Part shown: positions 1 through 7,716 of the stretch, in pieces | How positions within the stretch are numbered: position 1 is the stretch's first letter | Layout: each line of letters begins with the position of its first letter | Assembly: GCA_002710905.1 (NCBI GenBank) | Contig: PAJB01000011.1 | Span: 5,470 to 15,796 of the forward strand | Length of the DNA: 10,327 nt | Source of the DNA: Chloroflexota bacterium | GTDB taxonomy: Bacteria; Chloroflexota; Dehalococcoidia; UBA2979 | Direction: 5' to 3' | Made by a program: the position numbers and the translations under genes | The notes under the pieces: model-generated | Databases searched by the model: none | Told to the model about the DNA's origin: nothing | The model's input: only the letters and a program-made list of their open reading frames with translations

Positions 1-60
1 ATATCTGAAATATTCGATTTACCACGAAAAGATATCTATAATATTTGGATAGATAAATAA
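1..60 (+). CDS. rsmI: C-terminal tail of a probable 16S rRNA 2'-O-methyltransferase RsmI (partial)
   Basis: An open frame runs in from the left edge and stops at TAA 58-60, giving 20 codons that end in LPRKDIYNIWIDK. The pattern of a helix-turn segment followed by LP-(R/K)-(K/R)-(D/E)-(I/V)-Y resembles the small C-terminal domain of RsmI (YraL/YabC), which 2'-O-methylates C1402 of 16S rRNA together with RsmH. Family knowledge agrees: rsmI lies next to or near metG in many bacteria, and here metG starts 12 bases after the stop on the same strand, so the two probably share a transcript. Only the tail is visible, with none of the SAM-binding methyltransferase domain, so the call rests on a short motif and on context. 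Confidence 0.5.
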   Translation: MSEIFDLPRKDIYNIWIDK

Positions 61-72
61 AAGAGAATTATA

Positions 73-1722
73 TTGACTGATATAAATAAAAATATACTTG
101 TATCTGTAGCGTGGCCTTATGCAAACGGTAGAATCCATATTGGCCATTTGGCAGGTTGTTATTTGCCTGCAGATATTTTTGCCAGATTTAATAGAATGGT
201 AGGAAACAATGTTTTAATGGTATCAGGTAGTGATGCACACGGTACTCCTGTAGTGATAAGTGCATTACAAGAAAATAAAACTCCAGAAGAAATATTTGAA
301 CTTTACGACAAAGATATTAATCAATCATGGTCAAATTTAAGGATAAATTTTGATTTGTTTACTTCGACTAGAACTCAAAACCACGAGAAAGTAGTTCAGG
401 ATATTTTTTTGGATTTATTACACAAAGGATTTATATATTCCAAAGAAATGCTTTTACCTTATTGTTCTGATTGCGAACGATTTTTAGCTGATAGATATGT
501 TGAAGGAACGTGCCCAGATAACGAATGTAATTCTAAGAATGCAAGAGGTGACCAATGTGATGATTGTGGTAAAACATTAGACCCAAAAGACCTCATAGAT
601 ATGGTATGTAAAATTTGCTCTAAGTCTGAAGTTATAAATTTTCGAAATTCAGAACATTATTTTCTAAAATTAAGTTCTTTTGAAAATAAATTAAAAGATT
701 GGTTGAATTCAAAAAATAATTTTAAGGCCAATGTTCAAAAAACTTCTCTGGGTTTTATGTCAGAAGGTTTATTGGACAGACCCATTACAAGAGATATTGA
801 TTGGGGAATCAAAGTACCTGTTGATGGATGGGAAAATAAACGAATCTATGTATGGTTTGAAGCTGTTATAGGTTATTTGTCTGCATCAATAGAATATTTT
901 TCTGATAAGGAAAATAAGGATCAATGGAAAGAATATTGGCAAGGAGAAAGTGAGTCTTACTATTTCATGGGTAAAGATAATATAATTTTTCATTCAGTAA
1001 TTTTGCCAGCAATATTACTAGGAAAAGGAGAACTTAACCTTCCTCATAATATTCCAGCAAATGAATATTTGAACCTTGAAGGTAAACAACTATCAACAAG
1101 TAGGAATTGGGCTTTATGGGCAAATGAATTAAGTGAAATATATGATTCGGATACTATTAGATATTCTTTAGCTTCTAATTTGCCTGAGAGTTCGGATACA
1201 AATTTTAGTTTAAATGAACTAATACGTTCTAATAATCAAGAATTAGTTGCTGCTTATGGGAATTTAGTTAATAGAGTAGTAAATATTTGTGTTAAAAATT
1301 TCAACTCAATTGTACCTGATGCACAAAATATTGATGATGAAGGAAATGAAATTATTTCTATGTGTAATGATACTTTGTCAAATGTTAAAAATGAGATTTC
1401 AAAAGTTAGGATTAGATCTGGGCTAAGAGAAATAATGAAGTTATGCAGCAATATAAATAAATATATAGATCAAAAAGAACCTTGGAAATTAGTAAAAACT
1501 GATACAGAAAAAGCAAGTGAAGTCATTTGGGTTTGTTTAACGGCAATTAATTGTTTAAAAATTTTGTTCTATCCGTATATTCCTGATTCTTCTGTTAAAC
1601 TGAATATTATGTTAGGTTTTGATGACAGTACTGAATTTACATGGGAATGGAATGAGTATGATTTACCTAAAGGACAATCTTTAAATTTCACTGGTCCGTT
1701 ATTCAAGAAAATCGAGGATTAA
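73..1722 (+). CDS. metG: Methionyl-tRNA synthetase, two-zinc-knuckle type, no C-terminal dimerisation domain
   Basis: Charges tRNA-Met and initiator tRNA with methionine in the cytoplasm. The protein has 549 residues. The class I HIGH motif is exact (residues 22-25) after the typical VAWPYANG start. The connective-peptide insertion carries four CxxC-like pairs (C131/C134, C147/C152, C162/C165, C179/C182), i.e. two zinc knuckles, as in archaeal-like MetRS; simpler bacterial forms have one or none. The KMSKS loop is degenerate, QLSTS at 339-343 followed by RNW. The C-terminal anticodon-binding helical domain includes KEPWKL. There is no EMAPII-like tRNA-binding extension, so the protein ends at the catalytic plus anticodon-binding core. 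The start is TTG at 73: the next Met is residue 42, beyond HIGH, and a GAGA at 63-66 sits 6 bases upstream. It is followed one base later by the polyprenyl synthase gene, so the two are probably one operon. Confidence 0.95.
   Translation: MTDINKNILVSVAWPYANGRIHIGHLAGCYLPADIFARFNRMVGNNVLMVSGSDAHGTPVVISALQENKTPEEIFELYDKDINQSWSNLRINFDLFTSTRTQNHEKVVQDIFLDLLHKGFIYSKEMLLPYCSDCERFLADRYVEGTCPDNECNSKNARGDQCDDCGKTLDPKDLIDMVCKICSKSEVINFRNSEHYFLKLSSFENKLKDWLNSKNNFKANVQKTSLGFMSEGLLDRPITRDIDWGIKVPVDGWENKRIYVWFEAVIGYLSASIEYFSDKENKDQWKEYWQGESESYYFMGKDNIIFHSVILPAILLGKGELNLPHNIPANEYLNLEGKQLSTSRNWALWANELSEIYDSDTIRYSLASNLPESSDTNFSLNELIRSNNQELVAAYGNLVNRVVNICVKNFNSIVPDAQNIDDEGNEIISMCNDTLSNVKNEISKVRIRSGLREIMKLCSNINKYIDQKEPWKLVKTDTEKASEVIWVCLTAINCLKILFYPYIPDSSVKLNIMLGFDDSTEFTWEWNEYDLPKGQSLNFTGPLFKKIED
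1713..1718 (+). promoter_or_regulatory. Ribosome binding site fixing the TTG start of the polyprenyl synthase
   Basis: CGAGGA lies inside the last codons of metG, five bases before the TTG at 1724. It is one of the better Shine-Dalgarno matches in the window and supports TTG as the start. No ATG precedes the first conserved part of the protein. Its position inside metG suggests translational coupling. Confidence 0.6.
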
Positions 1723-1723
1723 T

Positions 1724-2698
1724 TTGGCTATTTCATCTTCGTTGCAAAATGACATATCACAATTGATTAAAAATGAATTTAATGTTGTTAAAAATAAATT
1801 AGTCACAATAGAATTTGAAAATAACTATATAAATGAATTAGTACAACAAGTGACAATAACATCAAAAAACGGGAAGTTACTTCGTCCGATTTTAACACTT
1901 TTAATTGGGAATTTTGCCCCAAAGTCCAATGAAGTTATAAAAGAAAATATTATTAATATGGCAGTAGCTATAGAACTTCTCCATACCGCAAGTCTTGTTC
2001 ATGATGATATAGTTGATAACGCAACTCAAAGAAGAGGCCAGGAATCATTTAATAATATTTACGGTAATAATATGGCAGTTATGATGGGAGATATTATTTT
2101 TGCTAAATCAGCGACATTTGTTTGTGACACAAAAAATATTGATGTTGTAAATAAGTTTGCAAACACAATTGTTGATTTGTCCATGGGGCAATTATTAGAA
2201 ATGGAAAGTAGAAATAATCATTTTCAAACTAAAGATCAATATTTTTACAGAATAAGAAAAAAAACAGCTTCCTTATTTGAAACTGCTGTATGGTCAGGCG
2301 GAATTTTATCTGAATTTAATTATAGTGATTGCAATATGCTTAAAAATTATGGTGAGTTATTGGGATATGCATTTCAAATATTTGATGATGTTAAAGACTT
2401 TAGTGAAATAGATAAAAAATCAAATAATGGTAAGAATCCAGGTATAGATATCCAAAATGGTATTTTTACTCTACCTGCTATTTTGTCATTTAGTGACAAG
2501 AATAATAATCCATTTATTGGTACTGATGGTAATTTAGATATGTGCCAAACTAAAGAATATTTAGATTCGAAGGGATATTTAAATGAATCTATTGAAATAG
2601 GTAATAAGTATATTCAAAATGCAAAAAAATCTCTAGATCAATTTAGTGATACTACATTAAAACTTTTGCTATGTAAAATTGCTGATTCTATTAACTGA
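1724..2698 (+). CDS. Trans-polyprenyl diphosphate synthase (isoprenoid chain elongation)
   Basis: Head-to-tail condensation of isopentenyl diphosphate onto an allylic diphosphate, giving a trans-polyprenyl diphosphate; the usual fate is a quinone side chain. The protein has 324 residues, normal for the IspB/HepT/IspA-like family. Visible motifs are GKLLRP (50-55, substrate Lys51 and Arg54), the first aspartate-rich motif DDIVD at 94-98 followed by RRGQ, MGD at 121-123, and the second aspartate-rich motif DDVKD at 221-225. Small residues (Ala89, Ser90) lie four to five positions before the first motif, where short-chain enzymes tend to have an aromatic residue. I therefore infer a medium or long chain product, but the exact length cannot be read. 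The start is TTG, one base after the metG stop. The 3' end overlaps the convergent amidohydrolase gene by 8 bp. Confidence 0.92.
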   Translation: MAISSSLQNDISQLIKNEFNVVKNKLVTIEFENNYINELVQQVTITSKNGKLLRPILTLLIGNFAPKSNEVIKENIINMAVAIELLHTASLVHDDIVDNATQRRGQESFNNIYGNNMAVMMGDIIFAKSATFVCDTKNIDVVNKFANTIVDLSMGQLLEMESRNNHFQTKDQYFYRIRKKTASLFETAVWSGGILSEFNYSDCNMLKNYGELLGYAFQIFDDVKDFSEIDKKSNNGKNPGIDIQNGIFTLPAILSFSDKNNNPFIGTDGNLDMCQTKEYLDSKGYLNESIEIGNKYIQNAKKSLDQFSDTTLKLLLCKIADSIN

Positions 2699-4115
2699 TT
2701 TCTCTAATGTACTTTGATTCTCCGTTGATTATTGTGTGGTTAACCCGTAATAGATCTACGTCTGTTTTGTTTGTTATTTCATCATTTAGAATTATTATAT
2801 CTGCATTTTTATTTGTATCTATCGAACCTATTAAATTCTGTTTTTTAATTGCTGTTGCATTACCTTTTGTGAATGCATGAATAATTTGTTCAAAATTTAT
2901 TTTGTTATTTTCCCCGATCAGATTATTGTTTTTTGTAGTTCTATTTTTTGCAGAAGAAATAATTTTCATTGGGTTAATTGAACCGAATGGAGAATCAGTA
3001 CCAAAACCAACTTTGAAATTATTTCTTAAGCTATCTTTGATCCCGAATAGTGATTCGACAGCAAAATCATCTTGATGGTTTAAGTAAAAATCACCATGAT
3101 CGTAAATGAAATTAGGATTGAATATCAGATGTAAGTTTTTAGAATTATATTGCTTATACGAATCCGGAATAAATTCTGTGGCATGTTCTAATCTTATGAT
3201 TCTTTTACCTAGATATTTGTTAAGTTTTTCAAATAATGTATGCAGGATTTTGAAAATCATTTCTGAACTGATAGCGTGAAACGCTATATCGTTTTTATTT
3301 ATGGATAAAAAATCTTTTAATGAACTTTCTATTTCTTGGATATCCATATTTTCTTGAAACATGAATTTGGTTGGCCCAAGATACAAGTTGTCATTTATTG
3401 TTGAATTCTTAAATTGATCAGACTTTTTTTGCCCTAACATATAACAAACGTTGGGACTGATTTGCTTAGAATAAATTAAATCTTGATATTTATTATATTT
3501 TTTTTTGTCATTCCCTACACCTGCATCAACTATTGTTGTGTAACCAAATTTAATCAAATTTTGATTGTAATTTATCAAATTTTTTTCGAAATCTAAATTT
3601 TCTTCTGATTTTAGTTTTTTGTGAATTTCTAATGAGTCCATTGGAAATTCATATTTGTTTATGTCTAATTTTGAATGTTTCAAAGCTAAAGTATTTAAAA
3701 ATACCAAATGGCCTGTTCGGTGTTTTATAATCAATGGAATATTTAAATTTAAATTATCAAAAAAACTTAAATCTAAATTGCCATTTATATTTCTGTGTTC
3801 GAATCCATGAAATTTTAATATTTTTTTATCTTTAGTGTTTATATTGCAAAGATAATTTTTGAGTTCGTTTTGAGAATTGAATTGGTAACCTGAAAGATCG
3901 ATACTGCTGATATTTGATACAATTTCAAATGGATGACAGTGTCCATCTATAAACCCAGGTAAAACTGTATTATTGTTGCAGTCAATTATATCAGATGAGT
4001 TTAGAGAGATATTTATTTTTGTTTTATCTCCAATGAATATTATTTTGTTTTTATTTATTAATATTGATTGAGATTTAGTAGATGGGAAAATTTTAGCGTT
4101 AACTAATAATTTCAT
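2691..4115 (-). CDS. YtcJ-type metal-dependent amidohydrolase (amidohydrolase family 3)
   Basis: A TIM-barrel amidohydrolase of 474 residues; the substrate cannot be deduced. Metal-ligand candidates are all present in order: the HxH of GFIDGHCHP (His59, His61), a probable carboxylated Lys250 in GPTKFMFQE, His280 (FHAIS, cf. HAIGD of the family), His311 (RLEHA) and Asp374 (GTDSP). The RTGHLVFLNT segment (133-142) matches the YtcJ signature D-G-H-x-x-W-x-N-S. The C-terminal GNATAIKK...IGSIDTNKNADIIIL is the usual return to the small beta-sandwich domain. At 474 residues it is shorter than the roughly 530-residue YtcJ proteins. Its ATG (4115-4113) overlaps the TGA of the upstream cysS fusion as ATGA, which implies translational coupling. 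Substrates in this family are varied (N-acyl amino acids, formamides, cyclic imides), so no specific enzyme name is justified. Confidence 0.85.
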   Translation of the reverse strand: MKLLVNAKIFPSTKSQSILINKNKIIFIGDKTKINISLNSSDIIDCNNNTVLPGFIDGHCHPFEIVSNISSIDLSGYQFNSQNELKNYLCNINTKDKKILKFHGFEHRNINGNLDLSFFDNLNLNIPLIIKHRTGHLVFLNTLALKHSKLDINKYEFPMDSLEIHKKLKSEENLDFEKNLINYNQNLIKFGYTTIVDAGVGNDKKKYNKYQDLIYSKQISPNVCYMLGQKKSDQFKNSTINDNLYLGPTKFMFQENMDIQEIESSLKDFLSINKNDIAFHAISSEMIFKILHTLFEKLNKYLGKRIIRLEHATEFIPDSYKQYNSKNLHLIFNPNFIYDHGDFYLNHQDDFAVESLFGIKDSLRNNFKVGFGTDSPFGSINPMKIISSAKNRTTKNNNLIGENNKINFEQIIHAFTKGNATAIKKQNLIGSIDTNKNADIIILNDEITNKTDVDLLRVNHTIINGESKYIREIS

Positions 4116-6307
4116 TTTGATTTATTAAGTAAATGTTTGTAATTTTTCCACTTTTGCAAAAATCTTTTGTAGTTATCTTTACTTAATTCATCTCTAGTTT
4201 TCGGGTGAGTATTTTCCCATACGCTATGAGTATGTCGCATTATATTTAAATTTGGATCGGATAATAATTTTAAGTTTGCTTTTTTTATTTGGAATGAAAA
4301 ATCAATATCTAAATTTCTGTAAAATCTGAAATTTTCTCTGAACATACCTGTTTTGCTGATTATGTCTCTTCTAAATGCAAATAAATATAATTGAATAGCG
4401 TCTACGTATTCTTTTGTTTTGGAAATTTCGTGAAAGTGATGCAGATCATCAGTTTTCAGACCATATGGCCCAATCAAACCAATTTCAGCATTCCTAAGAT
4501 ATTTTATGATTTGATTAAAAATATCACCTTTAACTTCTATGCTTGTATCTATTAAAAATATATGTTTCCCAAGTGATTTTTTTAACATAATATTTCTAAC
4601 TGAGCCTGCCCCAGAAATCGGATCAATAAGGATAAATTTGATATTCTTATTATTTTTGTGATTTTCAACAATTTTCTTTTTCTTTCCATCGCAAATCCCA
4701 TTTACTGTAACTATTATTTCATAAGATAGCTTCTTTGGAATATTGGCTACAATGGAGTTTAGACATCTTTCAAAGTCAATTAAATATTCATCTAAAATTA
4801 AGCAAACAGAAATGTCAAATTTATTTTTTTTCGTAAGATTGGATAATATTTCAGACGCTCCTGAAATACTATTAGTTTTATTTATTATTTCAGAATAGGA
4901 TATTTTTTTGACTTTGTAATCGCCATTTTTTGAATCATAATATTTTAAGTTATTTGTTTTAATAGACTCTAACCTTATTTTATCTGAATTAACGTATTTT
5001 TTTAATATACGATTATTTTTTCTGTCTTTATATTCATTACTAGAGATTTTAAAATTATTTTGATTTAAATAATGTTTTTCGAAATCTAGACTTAGTACGT
5101 AATCTATATACTCAAATAAATAACATATTTCTGAAGAATTCAAATCTGATTTTGTTGATTGCCATAATATTGATAAAACTTTTGAAGTGTTAAGATTATT
5201 TAATAACGCTTGATCTATTTTTTCAGCCCATGTTGCAATTTTGGTATTATCTATTTTATTTTTTGAATTTTTATGAAACCAATATAAATGTCTTAATTTA
5301 TTTAATCCTTTTTGTGCAGCTTTAAGGGATGAAAAAGTAAAATTTAATTTTGTTCTGTAATTAGTCATTAAGCAAAGATACCTGAATGCTAAAGGGTCAA
5401 TGGATCTTTTTGAAATATCAGAAATTAAATATTCATTTTGCTTAGATTTTGACATTTTAATTCCTTCAGAAAGTAAATGTTGTCCATGAATCCAATAATT
5501 TACATGTTTTTTACCGAATGACCCTTCACTTTGCGCTATTTCACCTTCGTGATGGGGAAAGATATTGTCTACTCCTCCTGTATGTATGTCAAACTGTTCT
5601 CCTAAGTACTTATGCGCCATTGCTGAGCATTCAATATGCCATCCCGGGAACCCTCTTCCAAATTTGCTGTCCCATATTAATTCTCTATTCTCTTCTGATG
5701 ATTTCCACACTGCAAAATCATTAGGGTTTCTTTTATTAGGATCAATATCTTCATCATTATTCAGAGTAGATAAATTAGAAATATTTCCAGATAGTTTTCC
5801 ATATTGATTGAATTTACTAATGTCAAAATATACATTTTTATTACTAACATATGCTAATTTGTTAGCTATTAACTTATCTACCATTTTTAACATTTCATCT
5901 ATGTGTTGCGTAGCTTTAGGATTATAATCTGCTTTGTCTATATTTAATGCTTTTTCGTCTATAAAAAACTTTTTTGTATATTCTTCAGCTATGTCTGAAG
6001 CTGACTTTCCTTCTTTGATTGCAGCAGCTATTATTTTATCTTCACCTTGATCTAGCATTTCTTGTCTCATGTGTCCAACGTCAGTTATGTTTTTTACATG
6101 TTTAACTTTGTACCCAATATGTTTCAGTGTCTTTTTTAAAATATCAGCTAATATGTATGTTCTCATGTTACCTATATGTGCATCTCGATAGACTGTAGGG
6201 CCGCATGTATACATTTTGACTATTTCATCATGTGGTATGAATATTTCTATCTTTTTACTGAGTGTGTTAAAAAGATATAGCTTTTTGTCTGTTTTTATTG
6301 AGTTCAT
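4112..6307 (-). CDS. cysS: Cysteinyl-tRNA synthetase fused to a C-terminal glycosyltransferase-2-like domain
   Basis: Numbering is from the ATG at 6307-6305. Residues 1 to about 468 are a complete CysRS that charges tRNA-Cys: TCGPTVY with zinc ligand Cys35, the HIGH-like HIGN at 44-47, Cys227 in GWHIECSAM, His252 and Glu256 in FPHHEGEIAQS, KMSKS at 284-288, and the C-terminal SDKIR...YYDSKNGD segment that normally ends the enzyme. After a linker, residues about 496-731 look like a GT-A family 2 glycosyltransferase: a SVCLILDEY strand, EIIVTVNG, AGSVRN (568-572, cf. ARN), LIDTS at the usual DxD position (585-589), LDIDFSFQIKKA (666-677) where ED-x-D is usual, and HTHSVWENT (692-700). The total of 731 residues compares with about 460 for ordinary CysRS. 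A TTG at 6361 would add 18 unconserved residues without a ribosome binding site, so I chose 6307. The gene is coupled to the downstream amidohydrolase. Sugar donor and acceptor are unknown. Confidence 0.9.
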   Translation of the reverse strand: MNSIKTDKKLYLFNTLSKKIEIFIPHDEIVKMYTCGPTVYRDAHIGNMRTYILADILKKTLKHIGYKVKHVKNITDVGHMRQEMLDQGEDKIIAAAIKEGKSASDIAEEYTKKFFIDEKALNIDKADYNPKATQHIDEMLKMVDKLIANKLAYVSNKNVYFDISKFNQYGKLSGNISNLSTLNNDEDIDPNKRNPNDFAVWKSSEENRELIWDSKFGRGFPGWHIECSAMAHKYLGEQFDIHTGGVDNIFPHHEGEIAQSEGSFGKKHVNYWIHGQHLLSEGIKMSKSKQNEYLISDISKRSIDPLAFRYLCLMTNYRTKLNFTFSSLKAAQKGLNKLRHLYWFHKNSKNKIDNTKIATWAEKIDQALLNNLNTSKVLSILWQSTKSDLNSSEICYLFEYIDYVLSLDFEKHYLNQNNFKISSNEYKDRKNNRILKKYVNSDKIRLESIKTNNLKYYDSKNGDYKVKKISYSEIINKTNSISGASEILSNLTKKNKFDISVCLILDEYLIDFERCLNSIVANIPKKLSYEIIVTVNGICDGKKKKIVENHKNNKNIKFILIDPISGAGSVRNIMLKKSLGKHIFLIDTSIEVKGDIFNQIIKYLRNAEIGLIGPYGLKTDDLHHFHEISKTKEYVDAIQLYLFAFRRDIISKTGMFRENFRFYRNLDIDFSFQIKKANLKLLSDPNLNIMRHTHSVWENTHPKTRDELSKDNYKRFLQKWKNYKHLLNKSK

Positions 6308-6325
6308 ATTATTTTTATATATTAA

Positions 6326-6331
6326 ATTATA
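6326..6331 (-). promoter_or_regulatory. Candidate -10 box for the cysS-amidohydrolase operon
   Basis: On the minus strand a perfect TATAAT lies 18 bases before the chosen ATG at 6307. The matching -35 position (about 6349-6354) reads TAACAA and is poor. Transcription would begin about 12 bases before the ATG, leaving almost no leader and no clear ribosome binding site. In such AT-rich sequence a chance TATAAT is quite possible. Confidence 0.3.
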
Positions 6332-6405
6332 CCTAGAAATAATTGTAATTGTTATATCCAAAAGGTTTTAATTATATTTATATCTAAGATAAAAAATAAT
6401 TAAAA

Positions 6406-7713
6406 ATGCAAACAGTTGGATATTTTTTACATTCAGAAAAAAATAATAAAAATATTAAGAAAAAATATCAAAATTTACTTAGTGATTATTGTTCTTTAAA
6501 TGGGCACACTGCGTTGGGAACTTTTGTTGACAACCATTTAACAAGATTATCAATATATAGTGAGTTTGAAAAATTAAAAGAAGATATTAGTCTCAATAAT
6601 AATAAGTACCTGATTATAATTAATAATTCTTCTGATTTTGGCAGATCAATAGATGAAATTGTAAGTAATTTAATATGGTTTGATGACCATCAATGCCAAG
6701 TTCTTTGCATTGATGATGAGAATCCAGACCCCTATCAAGATACTGTAAAAAGATATATTTATAATAATAATGATCAATGGTCTTCTTTTGTATCCAAGAA
6801 AATGAAGCAAAAATTTGCTACTGGAAAATGGATGGGAAGATTACCTTTTGGATACGAATTAGATACAAATGGACACTTAAGTGAACTTAGAAAAGAAGCA
6901 CTAATTGTAAGGGAAATTTTTGACCTCTATGTTAATGAAAATTTAGGAATAAGAAAAATAACAAAAATTTTAAATGATAAAAAATATAAAACAAAAAAAA
7001 ATAATTTGTGGAGTATTTCTACTGTATATGATCTGATTAAAAATCCTGTATACATAGGAACTTCCAAAAGATTTGGTGTTTCTATTCCAAATTCCCACGC
7101 ACACATTATTGAAAATTCAATTTATATGCTTGCTCAGCAAAAATTGTATATGCGTAGCCCAGTAAGAACTAGTATAAATCCTGAAAACTATCTTTTGTCT
7201 GGGATTTTGCATTGTGGATTTTGTGATTCAAAAATGATTGGTGTAACGAAAAATATAAAATACCTGCATAACAATGAACTTAATAAAAATCGATATAGAT
7301 ATTATCGTTGTGCTAAAAAGCAAAACTCAGGTAATTGTAATTCTAATTCCATTGAGGCGGACGATTTCGAAAGACAATTTATTTCAAAATTTGATAAAGA
7401 ATTATCATCAACTAAAATTGATATTAATAAAAAATTTCCTAATATAGCAAAAAAAATTGAATCCAAGAGAAAACAATCACTGACTAATGCACATAGATTA
7501 TTTAAGGATGCCTTGATAAATACTTCCAAAGGTAAAATTGGCGTAAATGTATTAAAATTATATTTAAAACATTTTGAAGAAATTAAGAAATCCACAGAAT
7601 ATGAAATTAATCTAAAAACTGTGCTAGGTAAAAATGATCTGAAACTAAATTTTATAAATAAGGTTAGTGTAAATGGTCCCGATTATAAAATTTATTACGA
7701 AAGAGCTTCTTGA
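6406..7713 (+). CDS. Large serine recombinase-like protein with a degenerate catalytic domain
   Basis: 435 residues with the three-domain layout of large serine recombinases. Residues 1 to about 125 are a resolvase-like domain, about 143-225 the recombinase domain (GRLPFGYELD...IVREIFDLY...ITKILN...KNPVYIGTSKR), and about 262-325 a zinc-ribbon (C270, C273, C302, C311). A basic, probably helical C-terminus follows. Ser10 in VGYFLHS aligns with the nucleophile. However, the Arg before it (position 8 in resolvase) is Leu8, the D-R-L-x-R segment reads SDFGR (76-80), so only the second arginine is kept (Arg80), and the usual SG...R stretch near residue 45 is missing. Strand-exchange activity is therefore doubtful. 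The reading frame is intact and domain order complete, so it does not look like a decaying pseudogene. The ATG is preceded by A/T-rich sequence without a ribosome binding site. No att sites, cargo genes or inverted repeats are seen around it, and it sits between housekeeping-type genes. A non-catalytic DNA-binding role is possible. Confidence 0.82.
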   Translation: MQTVGYFLHSEKNNKNIKKKYQNLLSDYCSLNGHTALGTFVDNHLTRLSIYSEFEKLKEDISLNNNKYLIIINNSSDFGRSIDEIVSNLIWFDDHQCQVLCIDDENPDPYQDTVKRYIYNNNDQWSSFVSKKMKQKFATGKWMGRLPFGYELDTNGHLSELRKEALIVREIFDLYVNENLGIRKITKILNDKKYKTKKNNLWSISTVYDLIKNPVYIGTSKRFGVSIPNSHAHIIENSIYMLAQQKLYMRSPVRTSINPENYLLSGILHCGFCDSKMIGVTKNIKYLHNNELNKNRYRYYRCAKKQNSGNCNSNSIEADDFERQFISKFDKELSSTKIDINKKFPNIAKKIESKRKQSLTNAHRLFKDALINTSKGKIGVNVLKLYLKHFEEIKKSTEYEINLKTVLGKNDLKLNFINKVSVNGPDYKIYYERAS

Positions 7714-7716
7714 TTT

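Noticed and set aside
5518..5807. Open frames on the plus strand inside cysS
   Set aside because: They lie opposite the conserved CysRS core (zinc-site and KMSKS region), show no protein-family signature and are explained as shadows of that gene.
6308..6361. TTG start giving the CysRS fusion 18 extra residues
   Set aside because: No ribosome binding site, no conservation with the usual CysRS N-terminus, and the extension overlaps the candidate promoter. The ATG at 6307 fits the family start.
6362..7716. Recombinase gene as part of an integrated mobile element
   Set aside because: No direct or inverted flanking repeats, att-like sites, tRNA target or cargo genes are visible, and both neighbours look like chromosomal metabolic or translation genes.
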